Notes under the pieces: generated by a model
Seen by the model: the letters and a program-made list of their open reading frames with translations, nothing else
What the model was told of the DNA's origin: nothing
The model's database searches: none
Source of the DNA: Apostichopus japonicus
Lineage: Eukaryota > Echinodermata > Holothuroidea > Aspidochirotida > Stichopodidae
DNA: 64,000 nt
Direction of reading: 5' to 3'
Assembly: GCF_037975245.1 (NCBI RefSeq)
Contig: NC_092568.1
Coordinates: forward strand, 15,953,001-16,017,000
In this document: positions 1-12,943 of the stretch, piece by piece
How the letters are laid out: each line of letters starts with the position of its first letter
Numbering within the stretch: position 1 is the first letter of the stretch
Position numbers and translations under genes: made by a program

Positions 1-271
1 TAAACTTCATAATGAATCTTTTACTCGTTAGGTCAGTATTCTTGCTCATTGTGCAATCCATTGTTTCACAAGTATCTCTGGTGCTGTTTTACTGTATTTT
101 GTATTTTATCGTTTTTACGTATCTTGCCAGCTTTGTTTTATGTCTTAGTATTTGAAAGTCTCATATATTTTGTATATTTGTGTATTTGTGTATTTTATGT
201 ACTGTACGTATGTTTTATATTGTGAGCAATCAATTGCCCAGCTCGGGATGCAATAAAGAGAATCTGAATCT
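1..271 (+). repeat. Probable 3' tail of a CR1/L2-type LINE
   Basis: AT-rich stretch that ends in CAATAAAGA followed by the short tandem GAATCTGAATCTGAA. A polyadenylation-like motif followed by a short tandem repeat, instead of a long poly(A), is typical of the 3' ends of L2/CR1 retrotransposons. No coding part is visible, so the assignment rests only on the tail. Nothing else is recognised between here and position 596, and the missing first FANCL exon was not found in this interval. Confidence 0.35.
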
Positions 272-596
272 GAAGTAGGTGTGGCCTAATCAGTACACTA
301 GATAAGGAATTATGATAGAACTGATGATGCTTTAACTACATTGTACAAACTGTAAACATCATGAATAGTAACATGATATAGTTTCTTCAATTGAATCTTA
401 AAAGTTTCCAGTAATTCTAAGTAAAATCTGCATATATTTTATGTTCTTGTTCATTTTTAACCAACACACGCAGAAACAATAATCAGTGAAAATTCTCATA
501 TCAGTAAAATCATTTAAAAACAAAAGGAAAAACAATGAGTTTCTAAGAAAATCATTAATTATTCTTTGCATAATGGTTTCCTTTTACACTCAACAG

Positions 597-3500
597 GACA
601 AAGAATTTAGAATAAGAATCGAAATTCCGAAAGACAAAAGCTTGAAGAACCTCAGGTGAACTTTTGCTAAATCTAACATTAGAAATGCTTTGCAGTGTTG
701 TGTGATTGAGCAGTGTTCACAAAAATTGTACTGTACGTACTACTTTTGCAGTTAGTGTTTGAAAGTTATTGTGTCACATTGATTGCTAGGTGATATTAAG
801 TTAAATTTTTGATTACTTTACATTAATTTGAGAGAAGGACAGAAAAATCAACGGAAAGTACAACTGGAACTTTTTAATTGTCGATTTTAACGTAATAGCC
901 AATATGTTATTTGTAGGCTTCGTAGCATAACTTTTAATCAGACCCCATCCGCCCCCCCCCTCCCCTCTGGACAAGATGCATATTCTATACCCTCTTCCAA
1001 TAACATTAAAATGGAAGTCTCACAACAAGACGTTGAAGAAAATGTTCAGTTTATTCAACTGATAGTACGACCCCATTGGTGTACCAAATTCATCTACAAT
1101 GTGATCTAACCATTCATTAGTACATTGCTGAATTCCCGAAAAAACTAAAATGATTGAGATTTTTTTAAAGAAGTGTTTTTCACGTAATATTAAACTCTAA
1201 TTTTTACTGGTGGGCTATGTTTTGATTCTCCTACAGGCTATATGGAGACTGGCAACTGGTTCATCATCTTAGAGGATATGAGGACCTGGTAAAAACTAGA
1301 TTACAGTCAGTTCCAGATGTCACTACCTTTATGATTGAACTTCAAAATATTCTGGTAGGTAGTAACAGATAACAGATTTCTTATTAACTCTTGTTAACTC
1401 TTTATCCTTAGTCAGGTCATTATCATCCTTCAGAACTGATAAGGAATGAAGCTTCTTTGCTCACTCTAAAGGTACAAAATATGTTATAATGTGAAGATTT
1501 ATTCAGGTGAAGCATACTCTTAGTTATTGGTTACATTTCCTCAAATCAGATTTGAATCTGTTGTTAAAGCACACTGCATTCAAACTTCTGAGGATTATGG
1601 CTTCCCAATGACTAATTGGGTTCAATTAGGGTGAAAATGGACCTCAATCTTCTTTCAAACAAAGTACGTGCATCTGATCTTCTCTTTCTTCTCTCGTTTA
1701 CAGCAAAGTACAATAGATTCTTCCAAGACTCCTGAGGCTATAATAGAAACATTAGATACATCTGTGTTTCCAAGAGTAATTCAAGATATTGATGAGATTG
1801 GGTGGCACAGGTAATATGCTATAGATAACATTTAGCAGCAGGGAATCTTTCCAAGGGCGGCGGAACCGGGGGGCACAGGGGGCACGTGCCCCCCCACTTT
1901 TCCTCAGGTTAAAAATGTGCCCTTTTTCTTCATAAAAATTGAGGTGTCTCAAGTTAGCAAGAGGCCAGGGAACCAGAATGAACACTCGGGAAGGGCCGTT
2001 TCCGGCCATCTGAGGGGTTTGTAAAACCAAAAATTTTCTTGTACGCTCCGCGCCGACCGGTGGTGGCGCTCCGCTCAGATAGCCGTGCATACAACTTTGC
2101 AAATCCTGGCTACGCCCCTGACTTTTCAATGAGTTTCTGTGTTTCAAACTCAAAGCTATTTCTAATGGAAAAAAATTGGTTAAGATATTAACAAGAAATA
2201 AACTCTAATTCGGAAGATTCCTACATTTTTTCTTTTGAGACAAAATGAGGTGAAATCATGCAAGTTGCTAATAGCAACTTGCATGATTTCACCTCATTTT
2301 GTCTCCAAAGAAAACTTGTTCCTTGTTTCCCAATTTGCACATTGGATATTGCAGTGCTAGTATGAATATTTTCCTTCAGGGGGGGGGGGGGGGGGGGTGG
2401 GCGTTGATGGAGTGATGTGTATACGCAAATAAGATAATACAATAAGAGTTATAAAGGGTACTAAATATAAGGCTGCATCAGTCCAATCGAATTTCTGCAA
2501 AGTGCCCTTTGATGTCGGTGCCCCCCCAGATTAAAAGTGCTTCCGCCGCCCTTGAATCTTTCTAATGGTTGTCCGTTTATCAGAGACAACCAAATTTCTG
2601 TTTGGACAATCAAAAATCATTGTTTGAGGTCATCCGGGCAGACGACTAGTTGTTAACATAAAATGCATACTGCAGTGTTGCTAAGCAGGCTAGGCCTATC
2701 CTCAAATAGGTAAGATGATAAATTGGTGTCATCCGCCATCAACCTGGAGATATTGCAAGGGGGGGAATGGGGGGGGGGGGTTAATGGCCCAAAGCTGTTG
2801 TATCATTCATCACACCTACTAATCTCTCACACAGTGTACAAATTGGGCATTTTTTAGTTAATATTTGGCAACAGTTTTCAGACAACCATATTTGCTGTTT
2901 TCCATGAGACAGATACAGGTTAGATGCTATCATGGAAACCTGTCTAAATATAGGTCATATGCTATCATAAAAAACTACTTAAAGCAGTAATTTTGGATTA
3001 TCATAGGTGGAGGGTTGCAAAGAGTTCTTGGGAGTAGTTGTCAAATATGTTAATGGTTCTGGTATATTAGCTTTTAACTGCTCAGAGGACTTAAGCATCT
3101 TCGTGCAGTGGGCATTCATTATGAGTGGTTTTTTTAAACTTATTAAATATAGGTATTGGATCATTTTACTTTATAAGTTTAAGTAAAGTTTACATTTTAT
3201 TCTTAAAGCTGTACTAGACCAAAGCTGAAAGACTTTTTCTAATTTTTTAAAATTGTTAACATTTTGGTGTGCCTTAAGTTGAAGGAAAAGTACATGGATG
3301 ATTCAGTATAATAACAGGCATTTGCTCTTTCTTTTGCATATAGAGTGACTTATGTTGATTCCAGCTTTTGTAAATTTCATTTCACCTCTACGGACTCTGG
3401 AAAGAGAGAGCACACCCTACAAGTAAATATTTCCTCAAAGGTAAGCATCAGAATGGTCTATATTGACTAATTATTTGATAAAGAAGAGCTACAAATACAT

Positions 3501-6500
3501 AAAGAGGGTTTATTATTCTGAGTTTCCATATTGAAAGCAGTCTTGTGGAAGATATTCGTTATGTGCAATATTGTTTCTTAATGGGGGTAGCTTATCAAAT
3601 TCCTGCATAACAGATGAAGTGAAACCACTGGATGTTACCAGCTTAACGAAGCTTGCTGGTACAAACTAACCAATACCTTTGCATCTTTTGGTTAACTGTG
3701 CCACAGCATGGGCAGAATCGCTATTTGTCAATTAATGCAATGTGTTGTTTTACCAGTCATTTGTGAGTGACAGAATAATGCTCAACTGTGGTCTGAAGTT
3801 TATTATTCTCATCTTTGTAAAGTTTGACTTTCTTAGACATTTTGCTACAGTTGTCACATCTTTTTATGCAACTAGACATGAAAGCTTTATTTCAAGAGCT
3901 CCAACCTGAAATATCTTGCTCCGATCTCTGGGATATTAAACAGTAATATCAGAACTGGAGATAATCTAGAACAATTGCATCGAAATATCTGTTGTGTTTC
4001 TATGTCTCTTTAGTGTGGACCTTGATGTGAGCTATCCCAAATGAAAGTGGTGTATCATGATAAAAATTCACAAAAATTGATTGGTAATGGATTAAGTACA
4101 AGAAGTGAATGTATTATAATAAAAAAAAGGTTCAAAGAGAGAAGAAACATTCCGAATTTAAATTTTGTTTTTGTTGCCATAGTATCCACTGGAAGTGCCT
4201 GATTGTACAGTAGATCTTCCCCAGTCTTTTGTGCCTCAGTGGTCTGAACAGGTCTGTAGAATTCCTTTATATTTTAAATGTATGGAACAGTATTGTCACT
4301 GTGCACCCACCTTAAATGAGCAAAGGAATGTTCGGGTACATAATGATATTACTTTGCTCTTTTCAATTTTATCGATATAATTTTCCAGTCAGTTTTCCAC
4401 TGTCCATTTACAACAAATTATCGTGACAAATTCACAACAGTCAGTCTTGAATAAGTTTTGGTATCAGTATAGGTAAACATATGAACACGAGACATTGAGT
4501 GTGAAGAAAGTGGGATCTAATGTACTAAGGACTTGTGAAAGAAATAAAGACTATATACTCAAATACTTTAGCCGTGACTCATGAAAATATATATGATGCC
4601 ACAAGTGCATAATGTGCAACTCAATAACCCACAGGCGGTGATTGCTGTTGTTGAATATTCTGTATCAAACATTTTTGAATTTCTTTATATTTGTTCAGCT
4701 TTCACATGATTAAACATTTACAAGGTATCTCAAATTTGATGGTCTGTATGCTAATAGTATGCATAACAGAGATTGTCAGCTGAGATCACATACAGTAGAG
4801 GAGTTTCCATAAAATCAGCCAAACGTATGATCTGTGAGAGATATTCATGCCTTCACATGACTGCAGTACGTACCTGTGAACAAATATGTCCTCCATTCCC
4901 CAGCTTTAGTAATGTAACAGAACCTTGCATGGCCTCAAAGTTTCTCATAATATCACTGACAGATAAATACTATTTGTTTGTGCTGTTAGATTTCAACTAG
5001 GATTCATGTTTGAGTGACCAGAATCTACAGGCAGCAAATACCAGTTTGGATTTGAACTTCTTTTTGTTGGTTTGTACAAGTTATAGAGGATCTCTAATAC
5101 TAAAGGTTTGTTATAATTTCAAGCAGCAGATGTGAACATAACACCTACTGCCTTAAACTTTGAGGAATCAAAGGTCTAACATAGCTGTCACCAGCTCACC
5201 ATCTGGTCTTCTTTTCTCGTTAACACAGACCTCTCTGAAACAGCTTTTGCAACAATTTGAGGAGTTTATAGAGCAATTTAATGACCTTTGGTTCCAGTTG
5301 GAAGAATTTGACCAAAGAACTGTCGTTATCGAGCCAGAGAATCCAAGAAAATCCGACCTTAGTCGGAGAGTTTTCCTAGGTAAGTCAGCTTAACAGATGG
5401 GATCAGGTCAAACAGGTACCAGTGCTTTGTTGTAGATATTGTATTGGTAATTTTGAAAGTTTCAAGGTGATGATGGATATTTTCACAGTTGCAAATCTAC
5501 AAGTACCTATCACTTAAGCCTGGAAGGGGAATCTTTAGCATCATATACCCTAAAAACTTGTTAAATGCAATCCACCAGGGAGAGTCCATGAAAAAAAATT
5601 TGTTGAAATAATAATCAATATGAAACATACCACTCATCAAATTTCGTAAGTGACACAATAGCACTCTACACTATTGCCATAAATCTCTTGAATACAAAAC
5701 CAAGCTGATGACAGAAATCCATTGAACCAATATCATCCTCCTTGGACCACTTAACCGCTGCAGTGATGTAAATGTCATTCCATTTTGATAGATAAAACTT
5801 GTGAGTTTATCAGGAGCATTTGTGTTTCATATAGGAAGAATGAACGACTTATTAAAATGATATTAGAACCTATTCATCACCAAGGATGGTCAGAAATAAG
5901 GGAGGTTAAGTTAATAAGCAGTTTGGTATTCTAATAATTAGATAATATACATACTACGTGCCTCTTTCAGGAGCTTTCAAAATTAGAAGACAAGGTCCTT
6001 CTTAACACACAAAGATATTTGTGTAAATGTTTAAGAAGAATATTTAAGCTAAACTGATCTTTACTCTTTTCTTCTTGTAAATAAATACCAAAAGAATGCA
6101 AAACAACACTTGATCCAAACTTATCCTGGTCAATATTATCCTGTTACCTCTGATCTTCTCTGCAGGTAATCATACCTCCATCCAAATGACGTTAGATCCT
6201 TCCCATCCTAGGATGTGTCCAGACTGTCGATTTCTCGGAGCAGACCACGGTAATAAACATATCTCTTGTGGGTACCTATTGCTTTGTTGAGCAATGAAAT
6301 TGCTAATGGCACTAATCAAAGGATTGAGATGCTGTCATATTTGCAATTGAATGTCCACCTTTTCTTATCTTTCACCTTATCCTTTCCTTTTCATACCTTC
6401 TATAAGGAGATTTGGGCTCTCCGTTATCAAAACAATACCAATATAATGAAATGGCACTCTATTAGGGAGATACTTATTTCTACAGCTTGGTTTGAGATGA

Positions 6501-9500
6501 AAATTCACGTTAAGAATAGAAGGTTTTGCACAAGTCACATTTAGTTTACTCTTTTCACCCATTGCATTTGATTCTTCCCATCAGTGGTGACTCCTCTCAG
6601 AAAGTTGCTAAATGCTGCTCTTTCAAATTGGGATATGACTGCGACAGTTCTCAACAATATTGAAAGAGTCTTGAATATTAAGTTTCCTGAACCATCCAGC
6701 CAGACTAAGCAAGTAAGAGTATTAATTAAATATGTCGTCTCTGTTGAAGTATTTCCTTGCTGTTAATAGTTTATTTACTACTACAAATGTAAAATGAAAA
6801 TGGTGTGAAAGTAATTTATTGTTGTCAATGTTGGCAATCTGATTTATATCAATTGTCATATGATAATATGGTTGTTATTTTGTTAAAAAAGTATCAAATC
6901 ACATGATCTTTACTTCATGGAAGAAGGCTGATGAAACCCTCAAAGCTCTCAACTTGGTCATTTACTGTGTTTGATGTATATTAACATAGAAAATCCACGT
7001 TGTGCAAGTGAGTGCATTAAATGGCTATCCTTGTGCCAACAAAAGGCAATAGTAGATAAAAATACCGGAGGTGGATTCAGAATATGTGTACTACTATATG
7101 TACTACTTATTATAATTTCCATACAATTAAGTAACGCTTATTTCAACATTCAACAAGCCAAGTGAAGCGTGTATTCAAATGATTTCCCTTACATATTTAA
7201 TCCTGGATACTTTGCCATGGCCACAGCCAGGGTGTCAGTAAGGGGGCATGGGTGTAGCATCCCCATAAATTATTTGCTGTTGGCCTGAGTTACTGTTGTT
7301 GGGCAAACCGTGTGGTTTGTCATGAAGATCATGTTTTTCATGTAAATAGCTGTCGAGAAAATATAAAATTTCATCAGGCCTATGATCCATCCAGACTGTT
7401 GATCACCCAGTTTCTTGGTTTCACATGATGATACAATTTTGAGAGTAGTTACAATTTTATCATCTAAAACCTCAAATCGTAAGCATATTCATATTTCTGT
7501 GATATCAGATCAACTGTTTTTGACAGAGGTAACTCTAGTCAATAACCTGTTCGTTTCTTGACGAAGTGTCACATCTGCGGTAAACCTCAGTTTTTAATGA
7601 ACCCATAAGCGTTAGACAGTGGTGCCAAAAGCTTCAAAACATGAGTGACTGAAAGCCATTGGTTGGGCTGTTCCAAATAACAAGTTTGTTTTGTAGGTGC
7701 TATGGTGGCCACCTCAAAGTTTTGAGATGAACCCTCGGTTGGAAAAGCATTATGTTGGAAACGATTAACCATTCTGATCAAATTTGTTACTGTTAATATT
7801 CAAATATGTTTGTTATCCCTGTAATGTGGTGCTTTTTTCTGCAGGATCTTAGTGATGAGTGTGGTATATGCTACACATACAGACTGGATATTGGGATACC
7901 TGATGCAGTATGTGACAACACTCAATGCAGCAGACCCTATCACAAGAGTTGCTTATATGAGGTGTGTATGTAAACTAACACATGTCTACATTGCTACTGG
8001 AGATTGTCTATGCTAGATAATGAAACAGATTAATAGGGGCAAGTTAAAAAAATGTTAATGTGTGCTCTCAATGATATGTAAGGTCTCATTAGCATCAACA
8101 TCCAGATTGAGTAGCATGGAGAATGTTGGTCAATTTGAAGACTCATTTTTTGGTTTCGCTTCCAAATATCAGTGTGTATGAAGACAAATATTTATATTTT
8201 TACTTGAAGGAAGAAAATCTAATGGTTTCACCATGAGACCCACAGGTCTATGTTTCAACTGACAGTGGGATCTCCAATCTCATATGCATAAATCTTTAAC
8301 CAATAAATGAATGTAATAAAGAAGATTTACATAGAATTATGGATATTTTTGGGTACAATAAATGAGTTTTGACTTTAGAACTCTTTGTAAAATATCCATG
8401 TTTCCAGCAATGATCTCCAGGTTTCAATCTTTGCATGGTATATTGGCAGCAGTGTTCGACTTATGGCCAAAAAATTGCATAGCAACAAATTTCGACAATT
8501 GCTATACAATATTTTTGTTGCATAGCAGTTCCCCAATATTGAATAGCAGTTTTGAAATTACCACAAACGAACCAAATGTTGGCGATCAATGTATTAACTA
8601 GAAAATTTGTTTGTTTATTATTATTATTTATACTAGTGTTGCTACGATAATCGTTTTCAATCTCAGTATCGGCCGATATTTGCAATATCGGCAGCATATC
8701 GGTATCGGTAAAATTTTGCCTAATTACCGATAACAGCAAACCGATATTGAACTGTTTTTTTTAACAGCAGAGCTACCTGTACTTATTTATACTTGCAATG
8801 ATTTGTTAATCTGCCCAAGACGATCCATTTCTTTAGCGTCAGTTAAACTCAGATTCATTTTCGATTAATATCCATGGAAACCTGACTCTCCGTAACATCT
8901 AAAAACACGTCTACGGCGCGCGAATATAACCAATGACCTTCGTGAACCTTGGCCTACACACAGCATTAGTGCAGCATATATACACTGTACTAACCATTCA
9001 TTTCCTCAAAGGCCTCTGTGAAAACCTTGAACATAATGTATACAGTAACTGCACAGTTCACTGCAGTGTTGGAAAACCTTGTTCAATTTCCCGCGAACAC
9101 ACTGCCGATTTCCCGCCGGTGTTCGCCTGCCTAGCACGCGTAACGTGCGAGCATAAAGGCGTGGTGTCCAGGGGCCCGTCTTAGGGCTATGGTGGGGTCA
9201 TGGGGTAGAACCCCTCGTGGGGATCTTGGGGGCGAAAGCCCCGAAAAATGTCATTTTTTGCGATGTCTGGCGATGAAAAAATTCGCAGTTGAGGATGCAA
9301 AATACTGACAACTTTTTTATTTAAATTGTCACGAAACTGATGAAAATTTTAAAATGACAAGTTAAAGTAGCTATATTATGTTATAAAATGAAAAGAGATT
9401 TAATCTGTCTTTCAATCTTTAAAAAGTGCAACTTACAAAACTTCCGCTATTATGAAACAAACAACGTTCAGCAAAGCCCCGTTTCTAGACTGCCTAACAA

Positions 9501-10230
9501 TGAATAGCGTGCACTATGCGTACATTTTTACAACTGTAGTGTTTAACCCTATACCCAACTACTGTACCACGGTACATGTGCTGCGAATTTGCCCAGGTAC
9601 CTTCCCAACAACTGTGAGCTCATCCCCTGTGTAACACCTGTTAGTTAACATTATTTGGGCACGTTGCCAGGGAACCTTTTAGTTACGTGAGATCCGTAAC
9701 CGCCGAGGTGGTTAGGCTATTTGCTTTACACTTAACTATGGTAGGATATTATTTTTCAGGGTTTTTTTTCGCTATACGGTCAAGTGAATAAGTTGTACAT
9801 TGAGTATAAACTCAATAAATTATAACTTCTACATTGTGATCGACAGTTCGTAAGTTAAGGTTTGAGTGTTTGCTCCCAAATCTGACTAGGAATTTGTATC
9901 GCACAAATCGGCACAATGTGCGATGCTGATTTGGAAACGTCTCGCAGGTTTGTCGTTTTGGATCGCATTTTGCGATGCGATACCGGAAAAATCGAACACT
10001 GATTGGCAGATTTGGAAATGTAACCTTCTGTTTTGCATTATTTTTCATGAAGTAAGCCTTGAAGTAAGAGTTGAAGTAAGCCATGAAGTAAGAGTATTAA
10101 TATGCTTTTTTTTTTCTTCACTTAGTTGTTGCGATCTCTATCTACTGGAAGTGATAAGTTTGGTTTCAACAATGCAACTGGCGAATGCCCTTACTGTGGT
10201 ACAAACATCACCATTCAGAAACCAAATTGA
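597..10230 (+). CDS. FANCL: FANCL, Fanconi anaemia E3 ubiquitin ligase (5' incomplete)
   Basis: RING-type E3 ligase of the Fanconi core complex, which with UBE2T monoubiquitinates FANCD2/FANCI in the nucleus for interstrand-crosslink repair. Eleven phase-compatible exons: 597-655, 1237-1354, 1412-1471, 1704-1810, 3344-3440, 4183-4251, 5229-5379, 6166-6249, 6585-6712, 7845-7961, 10126-10230, giving 364 codons and a TGA stop. Human FANCL has 375 residues, so roughly 30 N-terminal residues are missing, probably upstream of the window. Recognisable blocks are the ELF-like start (DKEFRIRIEIP), the central UBC-like region (VTYVDSSFCKFHF, VIEPENPRKSD, DPSHPRMCPDCRFLGADH) and the C-terminal RING with CGICY, CDNTQC, YHKSCLYE and CPYC. 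The first residue of the last exon is Leu where human has Trp341 (see findings). hAT elements sit in the fourth and last introns. Family assignment is very confident; small exon-edge errors are possible. Confidence 0.93.
1852..2554. mobile_element. Non-autonomous hAT element in a FANCL intron
   Basis: Bounded by perfect 14-bp terminal inverted repeats, CAAGGGCGGCGGAA at 1852-1865 and TTCCGCCGCCCTTG at 2541-2554. The flanks carry an exact 8-bp target duplication AATCTTTC at 1844-1851 and 2555-2562. An 8-bp duplication with TIRs starting CA is the hallmark of the hAT superfamily. At 703 bp with no transposase frame it is non-autonomous. It contains a G16-type homopolymer near 2380 and a perfect 33-bp hairpin at 2237-2305. 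Confidence 0.88.
2237..2305. repeat. Perfect 33-bp inverted repeat with 3-bp loop
   Basis: The arm at 2237-2269 begins GAGACAAAATGAGGTG, and the arm at 2273-2305 is its exact reverse complement, separated only by AAT. It lies inside the hAT element. It could extrude as a cruciform or fold as a 33-bp RNA hairpin if transcribed within the FANCL pre-mRNA. Confidence 0.95.
7845..7961 (+). CDS. FANCL: FANCL exon carrying the first half of the RING domain
   Basis: Exon of 39 codons between a polypyrimidine-TGCAG acceptor and a GTGTGT donor. It encodes DLSDECGICYTYRLD through HKSCLYE. This supplies the first two Cys pairs, the His and the next Cys of the RING. The Ile between the first two Cys, which matches human Ile309, an E2-contact residue, is kept. 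The remaining CPYC pair comes from the exon at 10126, which is separated by an intron of about 2.2 kb holding a hAT insertion. Confidence 0.9.
8450..10001. mobile_element. hAT-type element in the last FANCL intron
   Basis: Terminal inverted repeats CAGTGTTCGA (8450-8459) and TCGAACACTG (9992-10001) are flanked by an exact 8-bp duplication ATTGGCAG at 8442-8449 and 10002-10009. Length is 1552 bp. No frame resembling a hAT transposase was recognised, so it is probably non-autonomous, with an unusually long GC-richer block around 8900-9300. It ends about 125 bp before the last FANCL exon, so it may affect that exon's branch-point region. Confidence 0.83.
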
Positions 10231-10791
10231 ACATTGTGAATGCCAAGTAGAGAATATGAACACTGAATAGAGAAAAGATTTACTTCACTGGCTATTATTG
10301 TCTCATGGAATATAGATATATTTCATTAAGCCAGCACCTTCAGAAGAATTGATATCAACCACGAGTTGAAATTACAAACTTAGAAGTGTAGGGCTTCATC
10401 AATGATACATGTTTAATGATAATACTAATTATTTGTATAGCGCATTATCTGGCGGTCTCAATGTACTTTACAAGAAACAAAATGAGTACAAAACTACAGC
10501 ATAGTAGAACAAAAAGATACATGAAAGGAACAAGAAAAAAAAAGGCCCAATGAGGGTGGCACATGAATAAGTGTTTATGACGCTTTAACTTCATGTAATT
10601 ATTGTTGATTATAAATATCTGTGTAATATGACTCTTTTAGTGATGCCTTTTGACTGTTGTTCTCGACACAAATCACCTTTACTGGATGATGGTAATCTTT
10701 GTCTTATGTTGTCTCAGATTGTATTTTGCTTGACCCTTGAATTCACCAATCAAATGTGAAACTGGTAGCCAATATTTTTGTAATCTTGCAG

Positions 10792-10875
10792 TTGTCAAAG
10801 AGGAAAGGAGATAAGGAGGCATCAGATTCAGCTGTACCACATTCAGCAGATGGAATACCCTGTTATCTATTGATG
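10792..10875 (+). other. Exon-like open block downstream of FANCL, unassigned
   Basis: An acceptor-like CTTGCAG precedes an open stretch of about 28 codons (LSKRKGDKEASDSAVPHSADG), followed by GATGG and the donor-like GTGAGT. Nothing around it extends the frame into a known protein. It could be an alternative or non-coding exon of FANCL's 3' end or a chance arrangement. Confidence 0.2.
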
Positions 10876-11895
10876 GGTGAGTTGGGTATTTATCATGACA
10901 TTGGCAATCAATACTACATTATCTGGGGTCAATTTGAATGTTCAGGAGTAATGTCTACATTCAAACTCCTCTTGAACCAGTAATTACAATCGCATCTCAC
11001 CGATTATCCTACGTTCCGATGAAAAATACCGACGTTATTTAACACACATACTGCTTTACTTTACTATGCAGCAGTATGGATTGTGGAATACTTAGTTTTC
11101 ACTGTCTTTAGGAGACCAGAAATTAAAAGAATTTATACACAAACTGCATATGTGAAAAAGAGGAAGATGGCTGTTACAATTTCATAGGAGTGGGTGTGAC
11201 AGGGGGAGGTTGTTTTGAGGGACAGGACCTATGTATCATTCACTGGATCCTTTGAACAAGAACTGGAGACTTAACGAAGACCTACTCAAGAGATTATACG
11301 CATGAAATAGCTGATAAAAAGCAGTACAAAGACAAAAAGTAAGAAGTTGTTGGACATTTATCTGGGGAAGGCTTCTTACCCTGATGTCATTCTGTTACCA
11401 TTGTAGAAATGAAAGTGAAATAAAGACAAGAAATACTCCAGGAGTTTGTTTAAATGTACATTCAACTATTTGAGTATGAAAATTAGAGAAAGTATCCCAT
11501 GGACCTCTGTGTACGGTGTTTAATAATTCTACTTGTCTGGATAATGATATAAGAAGTCACATATCATTGTGACATGTAATAATTGTGCAGTTTACATTCC
11601 CCGCCTGCTCCCCAAGAAAAGAAAAGTGATGAAAAATTTGTACAGAAATTCTAATTGCGCATAAAACTAAGGTACTACTTTTGTATAAGGATCCAGCCTG
11701 CTATCTAGTTTCTAATGCAAAGAAGAGAACAAAATTTGTCCTGTATTTGAAGGTAAACCAAGAGAACATGTGCATAGTAGTTCTCAGAAGTGAGGTATCA
11801 TATTATCTAAGAACAACACTGTTGGTGTATGATAACACAACATACCCAACCGACAGTAATTGCCGAAAGTACTGCAAATCAATTATTGAAGACTG

Positions 11896-11967
11896 TTTAC
11901 TACAGGGATCATGTTTACTACAGGGATCATGTTTACTACAGGGATCATTTTTACTACAGGGATCATT
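11896..11967. repeat. 18-bp tandem repeat, four copies
   Basis: Unit TTTACTACAGGGATCATG repeated four times, with only the last two copies slightly altered at the end. The 18-bp period keeps a frame open by chance (LLQGSC repeats), and no gene is inferred from it. Confidence 0.9.
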
Positions 11968-12842
11968 ACCAAAGCACTACAGATTGTGTACATGACGACA
12001 TTTGTAATCTTTTGCAGACCTTGCTGAGTATCATATTATCTTGAACTTTGCATGAGTAACCAAATCTACAGAACTATACATTGGAAACATGGAACCAGAC
12101 ATAGCCATAAGAGCCAGTGTGTGGTCTATACTAAACCTAGTGTCAACTAAAATATAAGTGTACCAAGACAAGCCTTCCATTTAGTTTTCCTGTGACCTCC
12201 ACTGACTTTCATTAATTTACAGTTTCAACCCATGGTTGTGTAATGTAAGGTTTACCAAATTATCTCAGTTGTGATATAAAACACACCTAGAGGTGAGGAA
12301 CAGGTACCCTATTTCACCAGCTTGCTCTTCTTATGATGCCACTCACTGGTTTTGGGGTAGTTTTGATCAAGCATCCACCAGGAAAGAACCTCAGTGCAAA
12401 ATAATACAGTATTGCACTGAACTGATACCATTTTCAGCTATAATATTCTTAAAGTTTAACATAGGTAGTAAATGGTGCATTTAAAGTTTTGGAATGCAGT
12501 TACCCTATTAAGAAATAGTCTTATAGCCATGTTGACACTAATAGCTACTTTACAGTGGAATGATTATATCTTTAACATAACAGGTCATCGTACTCACTTT
12601 GTAAACTACTTACACATAATATTACACTAAAAAGAAAGTTGACGTCAACTGCTTGTTCACGTCAACTGCTTGTTCCTCCATTTCCAGCAATATTTATGTT
12701 TGAAGGCAACTTCCTGTGAGGGGATCTAGGCAAGATAGTCAATATGAAAGGCACTGTACATGCATAGATATTTCAAATGGTTGGTGCTCGATTACAAATT
12801 TCAGTCGTTTAGTACATCTAACACCTTAGAATATCAAGCATC

Positions 12843-12943
12843 TCATTTGCCAGCCTTCTTCCTGGTTCTCCTCAATCCCTTCAATCCTGGTGATGTTTGT
12901 GTTGCTATGGTGGCAGATGCCAGTGTCTTCACCTTCTTTGAAC
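12843..12943 (-). CDS. VRK1: VRK1 terminal coding exon
   Basis: A short last exon. The minus strand reads CCAAAG then GTTCAAAGAAGGTG, and the final G of the previous exon at 13604 completes a Gly codon. It encodes [18 protein letters not shown] ... RTRKKAGK and a stop. If the donor at 13603 is not used, the previous exon reads through to a different end (DHLGNCV, stop at 13578). Confidence 0.8.

Larger units (their letters stand above)
10231..12842. other. Intergenic stretch between FANCL and VRK1 (convergent)
   Basis: The two genes converge here. Only short open frames are present. Near 10436-10500 there is a fragment of a common repeat (ATAGCGCA ... CTTTACAAG) that recurs near 29148. An exon-like block at 10792-10875 and an 18-bp tandem repeat at 11896-11967 are listed separately. 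No other gene is recognised. Confidence 0.6.
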
